In this document: positions 1 to 11,800 of the stretch, in pieces | Position numbering within the stretch: position 1 is the first letter of the stretch | How the letters are laid out: each line of letters starts with the position of its first letter | Assembly (NCBI GenBank): GCA_014529385.2 | Contig: CM043958.1 | Location: 88,865,025-88,929,024 of the forward strand | Direction of reading: 5' to 3' | Length of the DNA stretch: 64,000 bases | From: Adiantum capillus-veneris | Lineage: Eukaryota; Streptophyta; Polypodiopsida; Polypodiales; Pteridaceae | Position numbers and translations under genes: made by a program | Notes under the pieces: model-generated | Databases searched by the model: none | Seen by the model: only the letters and a program-made list of their open reading frames with translations | Told to the model about the DNA's origin: nothing

Positions 1-1
1 T

Positions 2-1987
2 GTGGGACCATTACATGACCTAACAAAGAAAAACATTAGGTATACATGGTCTACCAAGGAGAACAATGCTTTCAAAAAGCTTAAAGAAAAGATTATCTCT
101 CAACCTGTGCTTACACTTCCGAATCTCTCAAAGCCATTTGAGGTCCAATGTGACGCTTGTGGTGATTGCCTTGGAGCTGTTTTGCTCCAAGAAAGGCACG
201 CCATAGCCTATGAAAGCCGAAGGCTCAACCTTGTTGAGCAATCTCTAGGCATATATGAAAAGGAACTTCTCGCAGTTCTACATGCTTTAGACTCATGTAA
301 GCACTATTTATTGGGGACTCCTTTCATTTTGTGGACGGATCACCAAAGTTTTAAGTACTTTAGACGCAGACCAAGCTCTCCGACAAACAAATGAGGTGGG
401 CAAATTTTCTTTCACAATTTCATTTTCATATTGCTCAAAGTTGTTGGCAAGCATAATCAAGTAGCCGATGCACTCTCAAGACGGCCGAGAGTGAATGCGG
501 TTTCCATAGCAACTCACAATGATCTATCTTCTATGATAGATGAGTATGCTATTGATCCCGATTTTAGAGATGTCATTTCAGCCCTTGCACTAGGGAAGAA
601 AGAGGAACTATTTATTTTACAAGATGGTTATCTTCGCTATGGCAATAGACTATCCGCCGTTACCAACTCACTATGTGAGAAAGTAATGTATGAATCTCAT
701 TCTCCTCCTTATGCGGGGCATAGAGGGATTCAATCTACCTTAAAAGGGATTGAAACATATTTCTATTGGCCTACCATGAAAGCAAACATATAAGAGTATG
801 TTTCTAAATGTGTGGTATGCCAAAAGACAAAGTTTGATAGAGGGAAGCAACCTAGATTGCTTCAACCTTTTCCAATCCCTAACTCACCATGGGAGAGCAT
901 ATCCATGGATTTTATCTTTGGATTGCCTAAGTCTATCCATGGGAATACGGGAATATGGACAATAGTAGATAGGTTCAATAAACAAGCTCATTTTATACCT
1001 GTCAAAAAGACTATCAAAGCCCATCAAATGGCAACCCTCTTCATATCACAAATCTTCAAGTACCATGGCTTGCTAATGTCCATAGTGTCGGATAGAGATC
1101 CTAGAATGAATAATAATTTCTGGAAGGGTCTCTTTGAGAATTTAGGGACAAGGATAAACTTCCCTTCGGCCTATCACCCGCAAACGGATAGCCAAAGTGA
1201 AATAGCTAACCTAACAATTCTTGATCTACTAAAAGCCTATGTAACGGAAGTAGATCAAAGGTCCCAATGGGAGAAGTACTTACCCTTAGTGGAGTATGCT
1301 TACAATAACACCGTACATACTTCCACGGGAAAAGCACCTTTCGAGGTAATTGAGGGAAGATCAAAAAGTCCCCTGCTACTTACGGTACATGGGAAGATCT
1401 TCATTGCAGATGAGTATAGCCAAGACCTACAAGAATCTTTCCAAAAGATTAAGGATGCTATCTCTATCTCATAGCAAAGGCAAAAGCCTGCCGCTAATAA
1501 GCACATAAGAGCCCAAGCCTTTAAAGAAAATGATTGGATCTTAGTTAAATATCCCAAGGCTCGATTAAGGCACACGACGGGCAAGAATCCTATTGGACAC
1601 CAAAAGTACTATGCTAAGTTAGCAAAAAGGTACTATGGTCCCTTCCAGATTCTTAGACCAATCAATGACATGGCCTATTAACTCAAATTGCCCAACCATT
1701 GGCTCATACACAATGCTTTTCATGTGAGCCTACTAAAGCCTTACAAAGGAGAGCCACCTCAAGAACCAACTATTGAAGACCCACTGGAGATCAAGGACCA
1801 AGAAGAGGTGTTGTAGCCCGAGTCCATTCTTCGACATGAAGACAAGGTATTAAGAGGCGGTAAGATTATCCGACGGTACCTTATTAAGTTTAAAAATTAT
1901 CCTTTTGAAGATGCTAGATGAATGCAAGGCATACAATTAAAGGATAGCCTAAACCTTGTCAATGCTTACAATGCTTCCCTAGAGTAA
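2..1987 (+). pseudogene. Ty3/gypsy pol remnant (element A): RNase H, integrase, chromodomain
   Basis: This is the 3' half of a Ty3/gypsy polyprotein that would copy and integrate the element. It enters at the RT/RNase H connection and shows RNase H motifs (CDACGDCLGAVL, YEKELLAVLHAL, TDHQS), the VADALSRRP tail, an integrase zinc finger (HRGIQSTLKG to CVVCQ), the integrase core (MDFIFGLP; VSDRDPRM; HPQTDSQSE) and a C-terminal chromodomain-like end (RRYLIKFKNYPFEDA). Reading frame 2 is left before about position 370 and regained near 430, two compensating indels. In-frame stops lie at 791-793, 1472-1474, near 1680 and later. RT and gag lie outside the window. The DDE core residues are still readable, but the gene is broken. 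Confidence 0.93.
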
Positions 1988-2303
1988 GCAAATGTACAAA
2001 TGTTTAAAATGAACAAAGATTTTGTCTTATAAGACTCTCTTTTTTTTTATTGTGCACAAATGAGAAGTAGTATCCATGCTTAGAATCAAGTTTGCGGAGA
2101 CGACATCTCCCAAACACCGAGTAGACCTTGTCACTCTACTATGGAAGATTGATAGGACTAATGTGCAGACATGCTTGTAGCAGCTTAGGCTCTCAAGCGC
2201 CAAATGGATTAGTCATCCGTTTTGGAATGATGTCGTAGGGTAAGATAGGGATCCTCGACCCACTAGAAAAAGGACTAATGAATAGGCTTTATCTTCTCTA
2301 CCC

Positions 2304-2338
2304 CATAGTCGAGGACAACTATGATTTCAAGAGAGAGG
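2304..2338 (+). promoter_or_regulatory. 3'UTR stem-loop and polypurine tract of element A
   Basis: A CATAGT/ACTATG stem encloses CGAGGACA. It is followed at once by TTTCAAGAGAGAGG, which has the composition and place of the polypurine tract that primes plus-strand DNA synthesis just upstream of a 3' LTR. The same stem-plus-TTTCAAGA arrangement recurs at 24210, 36102 and 61134 (the last two on the minus strand). Confidence 0.6.
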
Positions 2339-3900
2339 TAATATCATAATAACTAATATCTAATTCTCCTAAATTATTTTCTAATGTTAAACTGATCATT
2401 TGATATGGGGAAGTACCAGGGGAGAAAAAGCTAGAATATTGGTTAAGCTGGCAGACCGGCCACAGTAGGGATCCAAAGGAGGAAAAATAGGGATCCAAAT
2501 GGGGGGCCATCTGCAAAAGAGCAATGTGCAACAATGGGCTCCACAGACCTTAAGGTTCAGCCCATTAAGACTTCCAAAATGCTAAGGTTCCAAAATTCAA
2601 AGGTAAGTCCAAATGGTCGAGCTTAGTGGAATTGGACGCTTTGTGAGTGTACAAAAAAGTCTTCAAGTGGTCCTAGATTGATGGGGCAAGCCCTTTTAGT
2701 AGGGGATGAGAGAAAAACACACACACACACATACTCATGCAAGCCCTTTACACAAAGGAAATAAGGGACATATGTCAGCTCCCTAGCCCAGTTGCCCCCA
2801 AGGTGCACTTAAATCCTATTGGATGGCCATAGAGGTGGACCAATGAGAATTAGGCTAGAGTACTTTTAGTTTAATTCATTTAAAAACACTTGTTAAAAGA
2901 ATCTATAAGAATTAATCTCTCTAGAAGACTATTGGATAGTCTCCCAAGGGGTCTAATGAGCATTCAGCAGCCCAATGGCTTGCCTGATTCCTATTGGCTA
3001 GAAGACAAAGGGGTCCAATGAGAGTTTAGTTGCATTATTTAATTACCTAAAGCTCTCACAAAAGGGGAAAGGGGGACACATGTCACAAGGCTATCACTTA
3101 TGCCTCTTAATTCCTATTGGCTAAGCTTGGAAAGGTCCAATGGGAAGCCAGCAGGAGGAATTAGCAAGAGGGGTCGACCAAGATGAGAGAGGGGGCTGAT
3201 TTGTGAAGGCATTATTCCACACACACTCACACAAGCTCATGTGTGAATCAAGAAGACTCTCTCTCTCCCTCTCAAGCTTTAATGGAAAGCTTATCATCTA
3301 CTCCAAGCTTGGAGAAGGGAGGCCTACACCAACAACTCTTGGCTTTGTGATGCAAATCGAACCAAGAGCCAAGCTTCAATGCAGGCTCATCTCCTCTACC
3401 ATGCTAATTATTAAGCTATGCTATGCTAATATGAGTGATTATGTAAGGAGATATACATCTTTCTCGTAAGACTACTCCTTCTTCCTCTGAATCTACTCTC
3501 ATACCCAGCTAGCTCTCACCAACTTCGAAGGTGTGTGAGGTCTTGGGTCTGAGACCGTGAGGGAATTGATGTTGTGTTTTATAAGTGTTTTGCTGAGTGC
3601 TTGAAGCTTCCATCTTCATTGCACTAGCTAGTTATTGAAGGAACACAAAGAATTATATTGTAAAATGTCTCTCTTGATGGGGGAAACATATAATACAAAT
3701 CCTTTTGGAGGGGGGACCGCCGGCTCCATGTAAATCCGGTCCTCAACTATTGTTAATAGCTTAATTTCTCTCTCTTTTGAAGTATTGTCCATGCCTATCT
3801 AACTAGGTGTTATGCTTTTTGTTGCTCTCTCCACATGTATCACTCTTGTTATGCCCATTAGGAAACTATTCTAATGAAATGCTCACTATGTTCATGTTAT
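2339..3900 (+). repeat. Putative 3' LTR of Ty3 element A
   Basis: This non-coding stretch follows the polypurine tract and ends where copia sequence begins. It holds a short AC repeat near 2717 and, near 3279, the string CTTTAATGGAAAGCTT, which also occurs in LTR F near 43290. Its last third (about 3650-3790) resembles the minus-strand LTR K (about 8850-9060): both carry TATAATACAA followed by CCTTTTGG. The expected TG start is degenerate and no second LTR is present, so the borders are approximate. Confidence 0.5.
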
Positions 3901-3944
3901 TTTTCGCTACACACAATTTACTAGGCCATTAAATGTTACACATT

Positions 3945-5305
3945 CAACAATAGTTTGGGAAAGAGTGACATCTGCATGATCACCAACATCATGAAGACTC
4001 AATTTCAAACTTGTTTCCATGGGAGTGGCAATAGGTTTGCAATCCTCGAGTCCAAACTTACATAGCAATGTCTCTATGTAACTTTTCTGACACAAGGCAA
4101 TACCACCATCACATTGCTTAAACTGTATACCCAAGTAATGATGCAACAGCCCCAAATCTTTCATCTTGAAAGTAGAACTCAAATCAGCATTAAATTCAGC
4201 AATATGTCTCTCATTTGGTCCAATGATCAGCAAATCATCCACATATAGAACCACAAGGAGAAGTACATCACCCTCATGCTTTACATACATTGTGCTTTTT
4301 GTTGGATTGTTTTTACAAAAGCCTCGTTTGACTAAACGAGTGTCAACCTTACCATACCACGCAACCCATACAAAGCTTTGTTACATTTGCACACCTTATC
4401 CTCTTGTCCTTTCTTGACAAAACCGCAAGGCTGCGCTACATAAACTTCCTCAAATATGTCACCATTCAAGAAAGCAGTAACAATGTCTAATTGATGTACA
4501 TCCCAACCAAAATGAGCTGCCAATGCACATAGAAAACGCACAGTAGTCATATGACAAGTGGGAGCAAAAGTCTCTTCATAATCTATGCCTTTTTGTTGTG
4601 CATAACCCTTTGCAACAAGGGGAGCTCTATAGCGATCAATCTCACCATCCGACTTGCATTTCAACTTGTAAACCCACTTCGTACCAATGGACCTTTTGCT
4701 AGGAGACAAATCACATAAATTCCATGTGTCATTTTTAATAAGTGCATCATATTCTGATTGCATGCCAGCCATCCAATTTTTTGAATTTTGTGCTTCATCA
4801 AAAGATAGAGGTTTCTCAACATCGTGTAAGCTAGACACAGCCAAAGAATAACAATCTGATACATAAGATGCATGGTGAGAGCCTGAACGAGTATGATTAG
4901 AGAAAGGTGCATCCAATTTACTATCACGCAATGTATGCACTAGCCATTTTGGCATACCTCTAGCCTACTCATTTTCTACCCTTTCCTCATCAAGTACATC
5001 ATGTACATCTACATCAGTAATACGTTGATCTGTAACATTTTCAGAAACCCCCATAGGCTATACATTTGCCTCATTGGAATTTACATTCGAACTTTCACCA
5101 TTCAAAAGAGGCAACAAAGTGTCATAAATGTCCTGTGAGCTTCCATTACTGTCTCTAGCACATGAAAGCAAGGGTTGAACAGAATCTTCCACGAACACAA
5201 CATCTCGAGAAACCAGATACACTTTTTTTTGTGGATGATACAACTTGTAACCTTTGCGAATGACGGAGCATGTAAAAGACTTTTATGCATTCTACAAGAG
5301 TGGAG
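3945..5305 (-). pseudogene. Ty1/copia pol fragment (integrase C-terminus and reverse transcriptase)
   Basis: Read leftwards, this gives the end of a copia integrase (YHPQKKVYLVSRDVVFVED), a linker and an RT with KARLVAKGYAQ-type (here RAPLVAKGYAQ), ETFAPT, DIVTAFLNGD, KALYGL and the catalytic YVDDLL near 4230. It is the same family as the long copia element at 47213-51888, where almost every segment has a counterpart. Stops and frame changes occur near 4955-5050, and a deletion after KALYGL removes the QSPRAWYEK block. Coding similarity fades after TLSQTIVECV near 3945, so RNase H is missing. It is a truncated, inverted copy with no LTR of its own. Confidence 0.92.
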
Positions 5306-6695
5306 TCACACAAGTCTGTGGGAAGGTTTGCATGAGTAGGATTTATTTAGGAATTATGATGTAGATTCATACTGGTAAGGATATATATAAATGGTGAGGC
5401 AACGTGACGGGGCATACTTCCAAATAACAAACACCTAGTTAAAAGATATACAAAGATGTAAAAGTTTGTCATGAAAACACACTATAAATAGACCCAAGAT
5501 AGGAAGATGTATTTACATGAAAATATAATATGGGCCATAATATACTTATATTTTCTATAGGCTTGGTAGAGGGAATTTTTGGATAATTTTCACTCACACA
5601 CGCATATTACACCAGAGAAAGACACAAGAGAAACAAACCTATGTCTTGGGTAAAGTAAGACCTTGTCCTCTGAAGATAATTACCCCAAGAATCTAAAGGA
5701 AATTTGGACTGCATAGATGGATTCCATAACAAGAACACATTCTTTCTTGAGTTTTGGGGCATCTAATATCCCCATATAGCTTATTATACAAGAATGATTG
5801 GTTTTTTTAATCCAATATGAATTAGAGCCATTCTAGCGTAGCTCGTATAGTTTTATCAAGATTGCTAGTTTCCTAGGGCAATTATGTAAACTTTGTAGCT
5901 AGTAACAATATCTAATCATAATCTTTAGATTTGCGCATATATATCATTTTCTATGGGACTCTAGAAGTTTCTTTTATGTTTTTTGTTTTTAGTACTTCAT
6001 CAGCATGACCAAGATCCTTCTTAGTGAGAAGTTTTATGTGCTATTGACATACTCCATGGCTCCTCATGAATGTAAAGGCCCAAAGGAACCTAAAAGAACA
6101 TGTATATATCGACAATATTAAGCATGACAATATAAACTTTGATGATAGGCCAATAGAACGGAAAAAACATGACTTTTTTGTACCTAATTGTATGCCCCCC
6201 AAAAATAATGGTGAGTATAAAAGAACGATAGTTTTGATCACCAACCCATAGAAATTTGCGAGAAATTTTATCTCTTGCGAGATAAAAATCCCAAGCCTTC
6301 TCACTATGCAATAGACCGTAAGACATTATTGATTTGAGAGAAATGTAGGGAAAGATTTACAATGCTCTGTTCCAACATGAAATTTATTGATATGGTAGCT
6401 CTTATGACCATCCTTTGAAATGATGGCCTCAACTTCAAGCAATAGCAACCAAGCGCTATTATAGCATGTTGTAATCTTGCAAAACTAAAAAATAATCAAT
6501 AAAAGTTTCTCATGGATTGTCTTCTACAACTTTCGAGCTCCTGCAATACCCCACACATCCAAAAACTTGGAAAATTTGTATAGTTTCACAATGGGAGGAA
6601 AGGAAAACCTTGAGAGCACCCCCTAACTAGCTTTTTAAGCTAGAGTCCGTGGGAGAGCCCTCCTACTATGGGTGTTGCCCAAAATAGGGTGTCCA
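5306..6695. other. Unassigned AT-rich spacer
   Basis: No domain, LTR border or long repeat was recognised. Short open frames on both strands between 6041 and 6326 overlap each other and show no family motif. A small inverted repeat, CTAGCTT/AAGCTAG, lies near 6633. The minus strand of about 6300-6690 could be part of an old LTR, but nothing confirms this. Confidence 0.4.
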
Positions 6696-6924
6696 TGTTA
6701 CCATATACATGTGGTAGTGATGTATGTGAACACACTTAGGACCGCTGGGGCATTTTTTCCCTCACTAGGAGGTTTTTCCCCCCGTGCATTGTAGATACGC
6801 CCATCATACTAGGGTTATCTATCTTTTTCATTGCACACTAAGTAATACACTCTCTGTTGTGTGCCTTGAGCTTCCTTTGTCTTCTCCAAGCTGCGTGTGT
6901 TTCCTTGCAACCCTAATTCCAACA
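6696..6924 (+). repeat. 5' LTR of a Ty1/copia element (same family as 51663-51888)
   Basis: The sequence runs from TGTTACCATATACATG to CCAACA and matches the 3' LTR at 51663-51888 over its whole length with scattered substitutions. TG...CA ends, a length of 229 bp and a primer binding site just downstream identify it as the 5' LTR. It is followed by leader and gag start, which are cut off at 7335. Confidence 0.9.
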
Positions 6925-6926
6925 AT

Positions 6927-6936
6927 TGGTATCAGA
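6927..6936 (+). promoter_or_regulatory. Primer binding site, initiator tRNA-Met type
   Basis: TGGTATCAGA lies two bases after the LTR end. It matches the complement of the 3' end of plant initiator tRNA-Met, the usual minus-strand primer of plant copia elements. The match decays after ten bases. Confidence 0.85.
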
Positions 6937-7145
6937 CCAGGTCAGGTCCTCCTAGGCTTAGTCGCCAGAAGCTCTAGCACCACATGCCTTCTCATTTTCT
7001 CCAACTTTTGTGAGATTTGGTGAGTGTTTCTATGGCCTCCGTTTTCACTACATGTAGTACTGCACATGCTATTTTGTCATTTTGTGCAAAATTTCTATCA
7101 GTGTCATTTTTTGCATAACAGGTTCCTTACAATCTTCTACCGTTT

Positions 7146-7159
7146 GTGCTATATAGCAC
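7146..7159 (+). promoter_or_regulatory. 14-bp palindrome in the copia leader
   Basis: GTGCTATATAGCAC is a perfect palindrome between PBS and gag. It is unchanged in the second copy of the leader at 47226-47239 although flanking bases differ. Position and self-complementarity fit an RNA dimerisation (kissing-loop) site; that role is inferred. Confidence 0.45.
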
Positions 7160-7222
7160 GCATTGTTTCTGCTTTGTTTCTTCTCTTTTTGGGCAGTTTT
7201 CACATCATGTGCAGCATTTACC

Positions 7223-7335
7223 ATGGCTGACAATGACATAGATGTGTTCCAGATGTTTGTTGCAGAGGACAGATTGGATGGGGACAATTACCCTATGTGG
7301 GCTTACATGATGCAACATGTTCTTATGTCAAAGTG
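7223..7335 (+). pseudogene. Truncated Ty1/copia gag N-terminus
   Basis: The open frame starts at ATG 7223 and encodes MADNDIDVFQMFVAEDRLDG followed by a YPMWAYMM segment. This is the N-terminal gag block of the copia family, also seen from 47303 onwards. Similarity to that copy stops abruptly after the codons near 7335, where a minus-strand Ty3 gag begins. Only about 38 codons survive, so the piece is non-functional. The start is chosen because both copies share this ATG and the downstream residues. Confidence 0.85.
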
Positions 7336-8342
7336 ACTTTGAGATGTAACTTCCAAAACTTATCCACATACTTTTGGGCACACTCCTATGGGACCATCTT
7401 CAAGTTTTGCCATTTCGTGAGGACTTTTCCTTTGGCATCACTTGCAAGGAATTGCTTCGTAATAGGAATCCTCAAAAATTTATAGGTCTTTGGAGCTTCA
7501 CCTTGGCTACATAAGACTTGCCCACCATTGACAAGCTGACTTTTGGAAATGCATAGAAACATTTCAATGCTTTGAAGATTCCAAGAAACCTTCATCTCCA
7601 AAAGCTGCATCAAGTTGTTGGATAAAGGCCAACAATTTATCACTTGCTCCAAAGGTTCCATAATAGGTAAGGAAGATGATGTGCTTTTCTCCACCTTTGA
7701 ATTTCTTCGACTTACATGACCTCTTCCATGCCACATAGCTCCTCCGTTTGCCCCTTCTCTTCTCTATCGGGTGTCAAGTCGTTGTCCTCCATATCAAAAG
7801 ATGGTCATGACGACGAAGAGGAAGAGGAGGAAAAAGTCAAAGATGGTAACCGCTTTCTTCACTTCCTCTTTCTTGGATTTCTTTCTCCCTTCTTTGGTTT
7901 AGGATGAGAGGGAGTACTTGATGACTTCCTCTTCTTTTTGGGAGGACTAAGTGACCATTGTGCCTCCATCTTCTTGGGATAGTCTCACTTTCAGAGGTAG
8001 GAGGGGTATCACTTTCATACCTCTCCCTTGAAATTTTAAGATGCACTTCTTCTTCTCAAATAATTTACTTGGGAGGACCTTTTGGCATCTCCTCTTCATT
8101 ACCCAAAGAGATTCCTCTTTTGGAGGTGTCACTAGGAGGTCTTGTAGGAATTCTCTCTTCTTAGGCACTTGAAGGGCTTGAATTTGTCTTTGAACCTTCG
8201 CTGGAAAAAAAGGGTTTCCCATTGCTTCTTGTAACTTTTCAAGAAGATATTTGACAACTTTGAAACCATCACCAAATGCTATACCATGAGCCAAATCTAA
8301 GTTGTCAATGTTAAAGACATTCTCTCGATTATGTTGGGCCAT
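7336..8342 (-). pseudogene. Ty3/gypsy gag remnant (element K)
   Basis: Read leftwards from ATG 8342 (MAQHNRENVFNIDN), the first 131 codons are open. They are followed by a lysine/serine-rich stretch and a frameshift. The gag capsid block is then recognisable between about 7660 and 7340: YYGTFGASDKLLAFIQQLDA, FQKSACQWWASL, GEAPKTYKFLR and KQFLASDAKGKVLTKW, spread over two frames with several stops. These match the capsid region of the gag at 44258-45628 (LTFIQQFDATYAGG, ALQWWTALL). No zinc knuckle or pol remains; the gene is cut at the copia junction at 7335/7336. The capsid-like protein would package element RNA, but this copy cannot do so. Confidence 0.82.
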
Positions 8343-8743
8343 GATTGAATTTTATTGTATGTGTATGCTAGCTCTTTCCTTGGAACTTCCAAAACTTTGG
8401 CTACTACTCCTCTTATCCCTTGAAAATTAACACTTGAGTAACGATACCCGTGGTTCAAAATATTGTTAGTTGCAAAGAGTAGTGGAGTGGGTTTAATAGT
8501 GCAACACTGGCACCACTTCCTATTGGGTGACTAATAGCTCAATAATGGTTAAGTCGTAGGCAAGTCTTGAAAGACTCCATTATTAAGATCATAGATCCCG
8601 ATGGTGTCCCTCATACCCTGAAAATAGGAATCCCAGCCAAGATAATAAATCCCAGTTCCACTTACCCTATTACAAAGAACAATTCCAATCTTTCATAGAT
8701 TAGTCAAGGACCTCTCTTCTTAGGCAAGAAAAGAGAAACCTCA
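8343..8743 (-). other. Untranslated leader of Ty3 element K
   Basis: This non-coding stretch lies between the primer binding site and the gag ATG of element K, reading leftwards. I see no other feature in it. Confidence 0.6.
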
Positions 8744-8755
8744 ACTTTGATACCA
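8744..8755 (-). promoter_or_regulatory. Primer binding site of element K
   Basis: On the minus strand this reads TGGTATCAAAGT, an initiator tRNA-Met-type site, one base inside the LTR border at 8757. Confidence 0.85.
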
Positions 8756-8756
8756 A

Positions 8757-9296
8757 TGTCAAAGAATCTAATCCTTACTTTTAAATTCAGCGAAATTTAA
8801 CTATGAAAGGAGAGAGTGAAAGATAGAGAGGAACTACAGGTTGTACCGGGATGATTTCTTTACACAATTACATATTAAAAACACTAAGATTGACATCTTG
8901 ATGAGAACCAATTTTCTTGAAGCCGATCTCCCCACCAAAAGGTCTTGTATTATAATCCTCTCAAAAGAGAGATTTGTTACAATACATGTCTGTGCTCTTG
9001 CGGAGCCTTGCTTGAATCAAGAAAATGGTGTTCTTCAAGATTCCATTGTATAACACTTCTTCCTAAACCCTAAACACCCTATTGAGGAGAAAGGAACTGT
9101 AGAAAAAGAGGAAGATGAGGGTGAAGTATTATTTTTCAAGCAAGAGAATTGATGCTCCATGTACGCTTGCTCATGGAAAAACTCTTAGCATAGCTTAGTA
9201 TAATAGAATTGTAGAGATGGAGACAAAGAGACTTTCATTGGCTTGGATTTGCATCCATAGTCAAGAGCTTGAGCATAGAGTCCGTCTCTAGAGCTC

Positions 9297-9362
<66 letters not shown>

Positions 9363-9480
9363 GCATGCTTTGCCAATTTGCACACTTGAGAGAGTGTGTG
9401 AGAGGATCAAGAGAGAAAAAATTCTAATGAGTCCTCTGTTTTATGCGTGTGCAATTGTGAAACTAGTCTTCAATTAGAAT
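8757..9480 (-). repeat. 5' LTR of element K (outer border uncertain)
   Basis: The inner border is clear: on the minus strand the LTR ends in TTTGACA and is followed by one base and the PBS. The region holds a TATAATACAA block and a CCTTTTGG string shared with LTR A. The outer TG border was not found; 9480 is only an estimate. A GT/GA microsatellite lies inside. Confidence 0.6.
9300..9363 (+). repeat. (GT)20(GA)11 compound microsatellite
   Basis: An uninterrupted GT run from 9300 to 9340 passes directly into a GA run to 9363. The long open frames across it are repeat artefacts. Confidence 0.98.
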
Positions 9481-10950
9481 GCTTAACACTAGGTTTGTGT
9501 TTGAGCCACTTAAGTGGCTTGGCACCTCATTCTATAAAATTGGCTCTAAGACTGTCTATTTTTCAAGAAACCGTGATCATATGATATCATTGAGTTCCTA
9601 TGACATAGAGGAAAATTCTAGTATACCATTTATCCCAAAAAAAAAATAAAAAAATAGTAAGAAGCCACAAATCTGGCTTTTAAATTTAGCAACATACATG
9701 TTTTTGAGGCCTAAAAACAAGTCATTTTTTTTTTCTAAAAATAGTATATACATAGATTCTCATTATATATATATATCCATGTAATTTTCAAAAAAGTTTC
9801 AATGTGATTTGAAGGTTTTTAAGGGATCTAAATGGGATATCAAAACTTTTGAGATATTTTTGTTCGATTGTACCTAAAATATGGCTCTTAAAAAATAGCA
9901 ATTTTATATGAAATTATTTATTTCTATCTTTTTCAACTCCCTACATGCCTTGAGAACAAATCCCTAAAAGGCTTTGATGAGGTTTTTTGTGGTCTATGAG
10001 AACAAGAATTTACAAAAAAGTTGCTTATAGCCACAAAAGTGGCTCAGGTTCACACGACCCTAGTGTTAACACTTGGCCAATGAGGTGGGAACTCCCCATA
10101 ATGCAACTCATGCTTATTCCACACTTTTTCATTCTTGCCTTGCATGAAATAACTTGCCCCCCCTTCTCTTGGACCCTTCTTGGCAAGTGTAGACACCACA
10201 CACACTCACACACGCTTGTTAAGTTCACACAAAACAACTATGTGCTGCCTTGGACATGTGGCCTAGCCAAACTTAGTAAAGAAGGATAGAGTCAACTTAC
10301 TAAATGAGGAAGGGTTGATCTAACCTTAGTCATGTTTATTAATTAGCTCGGGTGCAAGACCTTTGCACAAACCTTGGAGGCTCATGAAGTTGACCCGAGG
10401 CTACAACCTACCTGCTAATTTAGGACCTGCTAAATCAGGATAAACTTTGCTAAAAATAAAACTCAACCTTTGGGCTTTAAAACTTTCACCTCTTTAGAGA
10501 AACCTTAGCACAATGCTTTGAGGTGCCACCAAGCTGCTCCCAAAACTTGCTAAACTTAGACAATCTATGTGGCAAGTTAGAATTTCACCCTAAGGCTTCC
10601 CGACTTCATACTTGGAGTCTAAAGAATTATTCTAATGACTTGAGCTTAGCACAATCACTTTCTATTTTAAGACTCCTATTATTTCTCTAGGTCATCTGTC
10701 TTGTACCTTTAATCACGATTGCCCATGATACATTTATCCTTCCTTGACTTGTACCTATGAGTGAGATAACTAGTAAGCAACTACCCTTGCTCTTTTATGT
10801 ACTTTTATTCTTTTTGTCCCAAGCCTTGACCGGTTGGTCCATCAACACTTAATCGAATTCACTTATTCTCTTCTTTTTATAATTAAGTGGCCAAATTAAG
10901 ATGGAACATATTTTTGGAAGGTTAGAAATCAATATTCATGACACAAGGAG
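9481..10950. other. Unassigned AT-rich region
   Basis: No gene or element was recognised. A-rich and T-rich tracts lie at 9639-9660 and 9725-9735. The opposing open frames near 10025-10289 overlap and have no recognisable motif. Some of this may be the outer part of LTR K. Confidence 0.4.
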
Positions 10951-11800
10951 AACTTCAATATAGGCATCGATGTTTGCACCGTTATGTTGTATATATCAAT
11001 GCAGATACTAACACTTATATCAATTGTGATATCAATGTTTTATAACCATAAATATCGATGTGTATATCGACATCTGTAGGTGCAAAAATTAGGCAATTAG
11101 CCATTGTAAACAATTATTAACCTTCAAACACAGTAACAAATTGACCATCAACAACATAACTTGAAAAAAATGAGACGACATGAATTTGAGACGAGAGGGT
11201 CTCACATCGATATAAATGCATTAAACACAAAGTATTGCCAACACTAAATGCAAAAACATTCGCAAATAGCATCAAAATGCTACATTTCAAAAATGGGCAA
11301 ACGTTTCAAAGTGAAATAACATAAAGATAATAAGTCAAATTTTGTGGTATAAAATGAACTTGGTTTTTCATGCTTAAGGTCTCGATACAAGCGTCTATAC
11401 TAGCCTTGCAAGGCGAACATCAATATAGGCATCGATATTTGTGTCGCTATGCTATAATATCAATGCACATTCTGACACCTATATCAATTTTAATATTGAC
11501 ACTACATAACCATAAATATCGCCGTGTATATTGACACTTGTAGGTGAAAAAATTTGGGCAATTAGCCATTGTAAACAATTATGAACCTTCAAAGACAATA
11601 ACAAATTGAAAAATTTGAGACGATACAAAATTTGATAGCATCATGCTCTCTCAAATGCGTTAAACACAAAGGATTGCCAACATTAAATGTAAAAATATAT
11701 GCATATAGTGTCAAAATGCTGCATTAGAAAAATAGACAAACATTTCAAAGTGAAATGACATAGAGATAATAAGTCAAATGTTGTGATACAAAATGGGGGA
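10951..11800. repeat. Two diverged tandem copies of a 465-bp unit
   Basis: The block that begins AACTTCAATATAGGCATCGA at 10951 returns at 11416 as AACATCAATATAGGCATCGA. The copies stay alignable through GGCAATTAGCCATTGTAAAC, GATTGCCAACAtt and TTCAAAGTGAAATAACATA-type segments to about 11800. Each unit also holds smaller internal repeats of ATATCGATG/ATATCAATG. It is non-coding. It may be subterminal sequence of the CACTA element to the right, but that is a guess. Confidence 0.8.

Noticed and set aside
5306-6695. LINE reverse transcriptase on the minus strand near 6041-6326
   Set aside because: No RT motif such as FADD or an endonuclease domain could be found; the frames are short and AT-rich.
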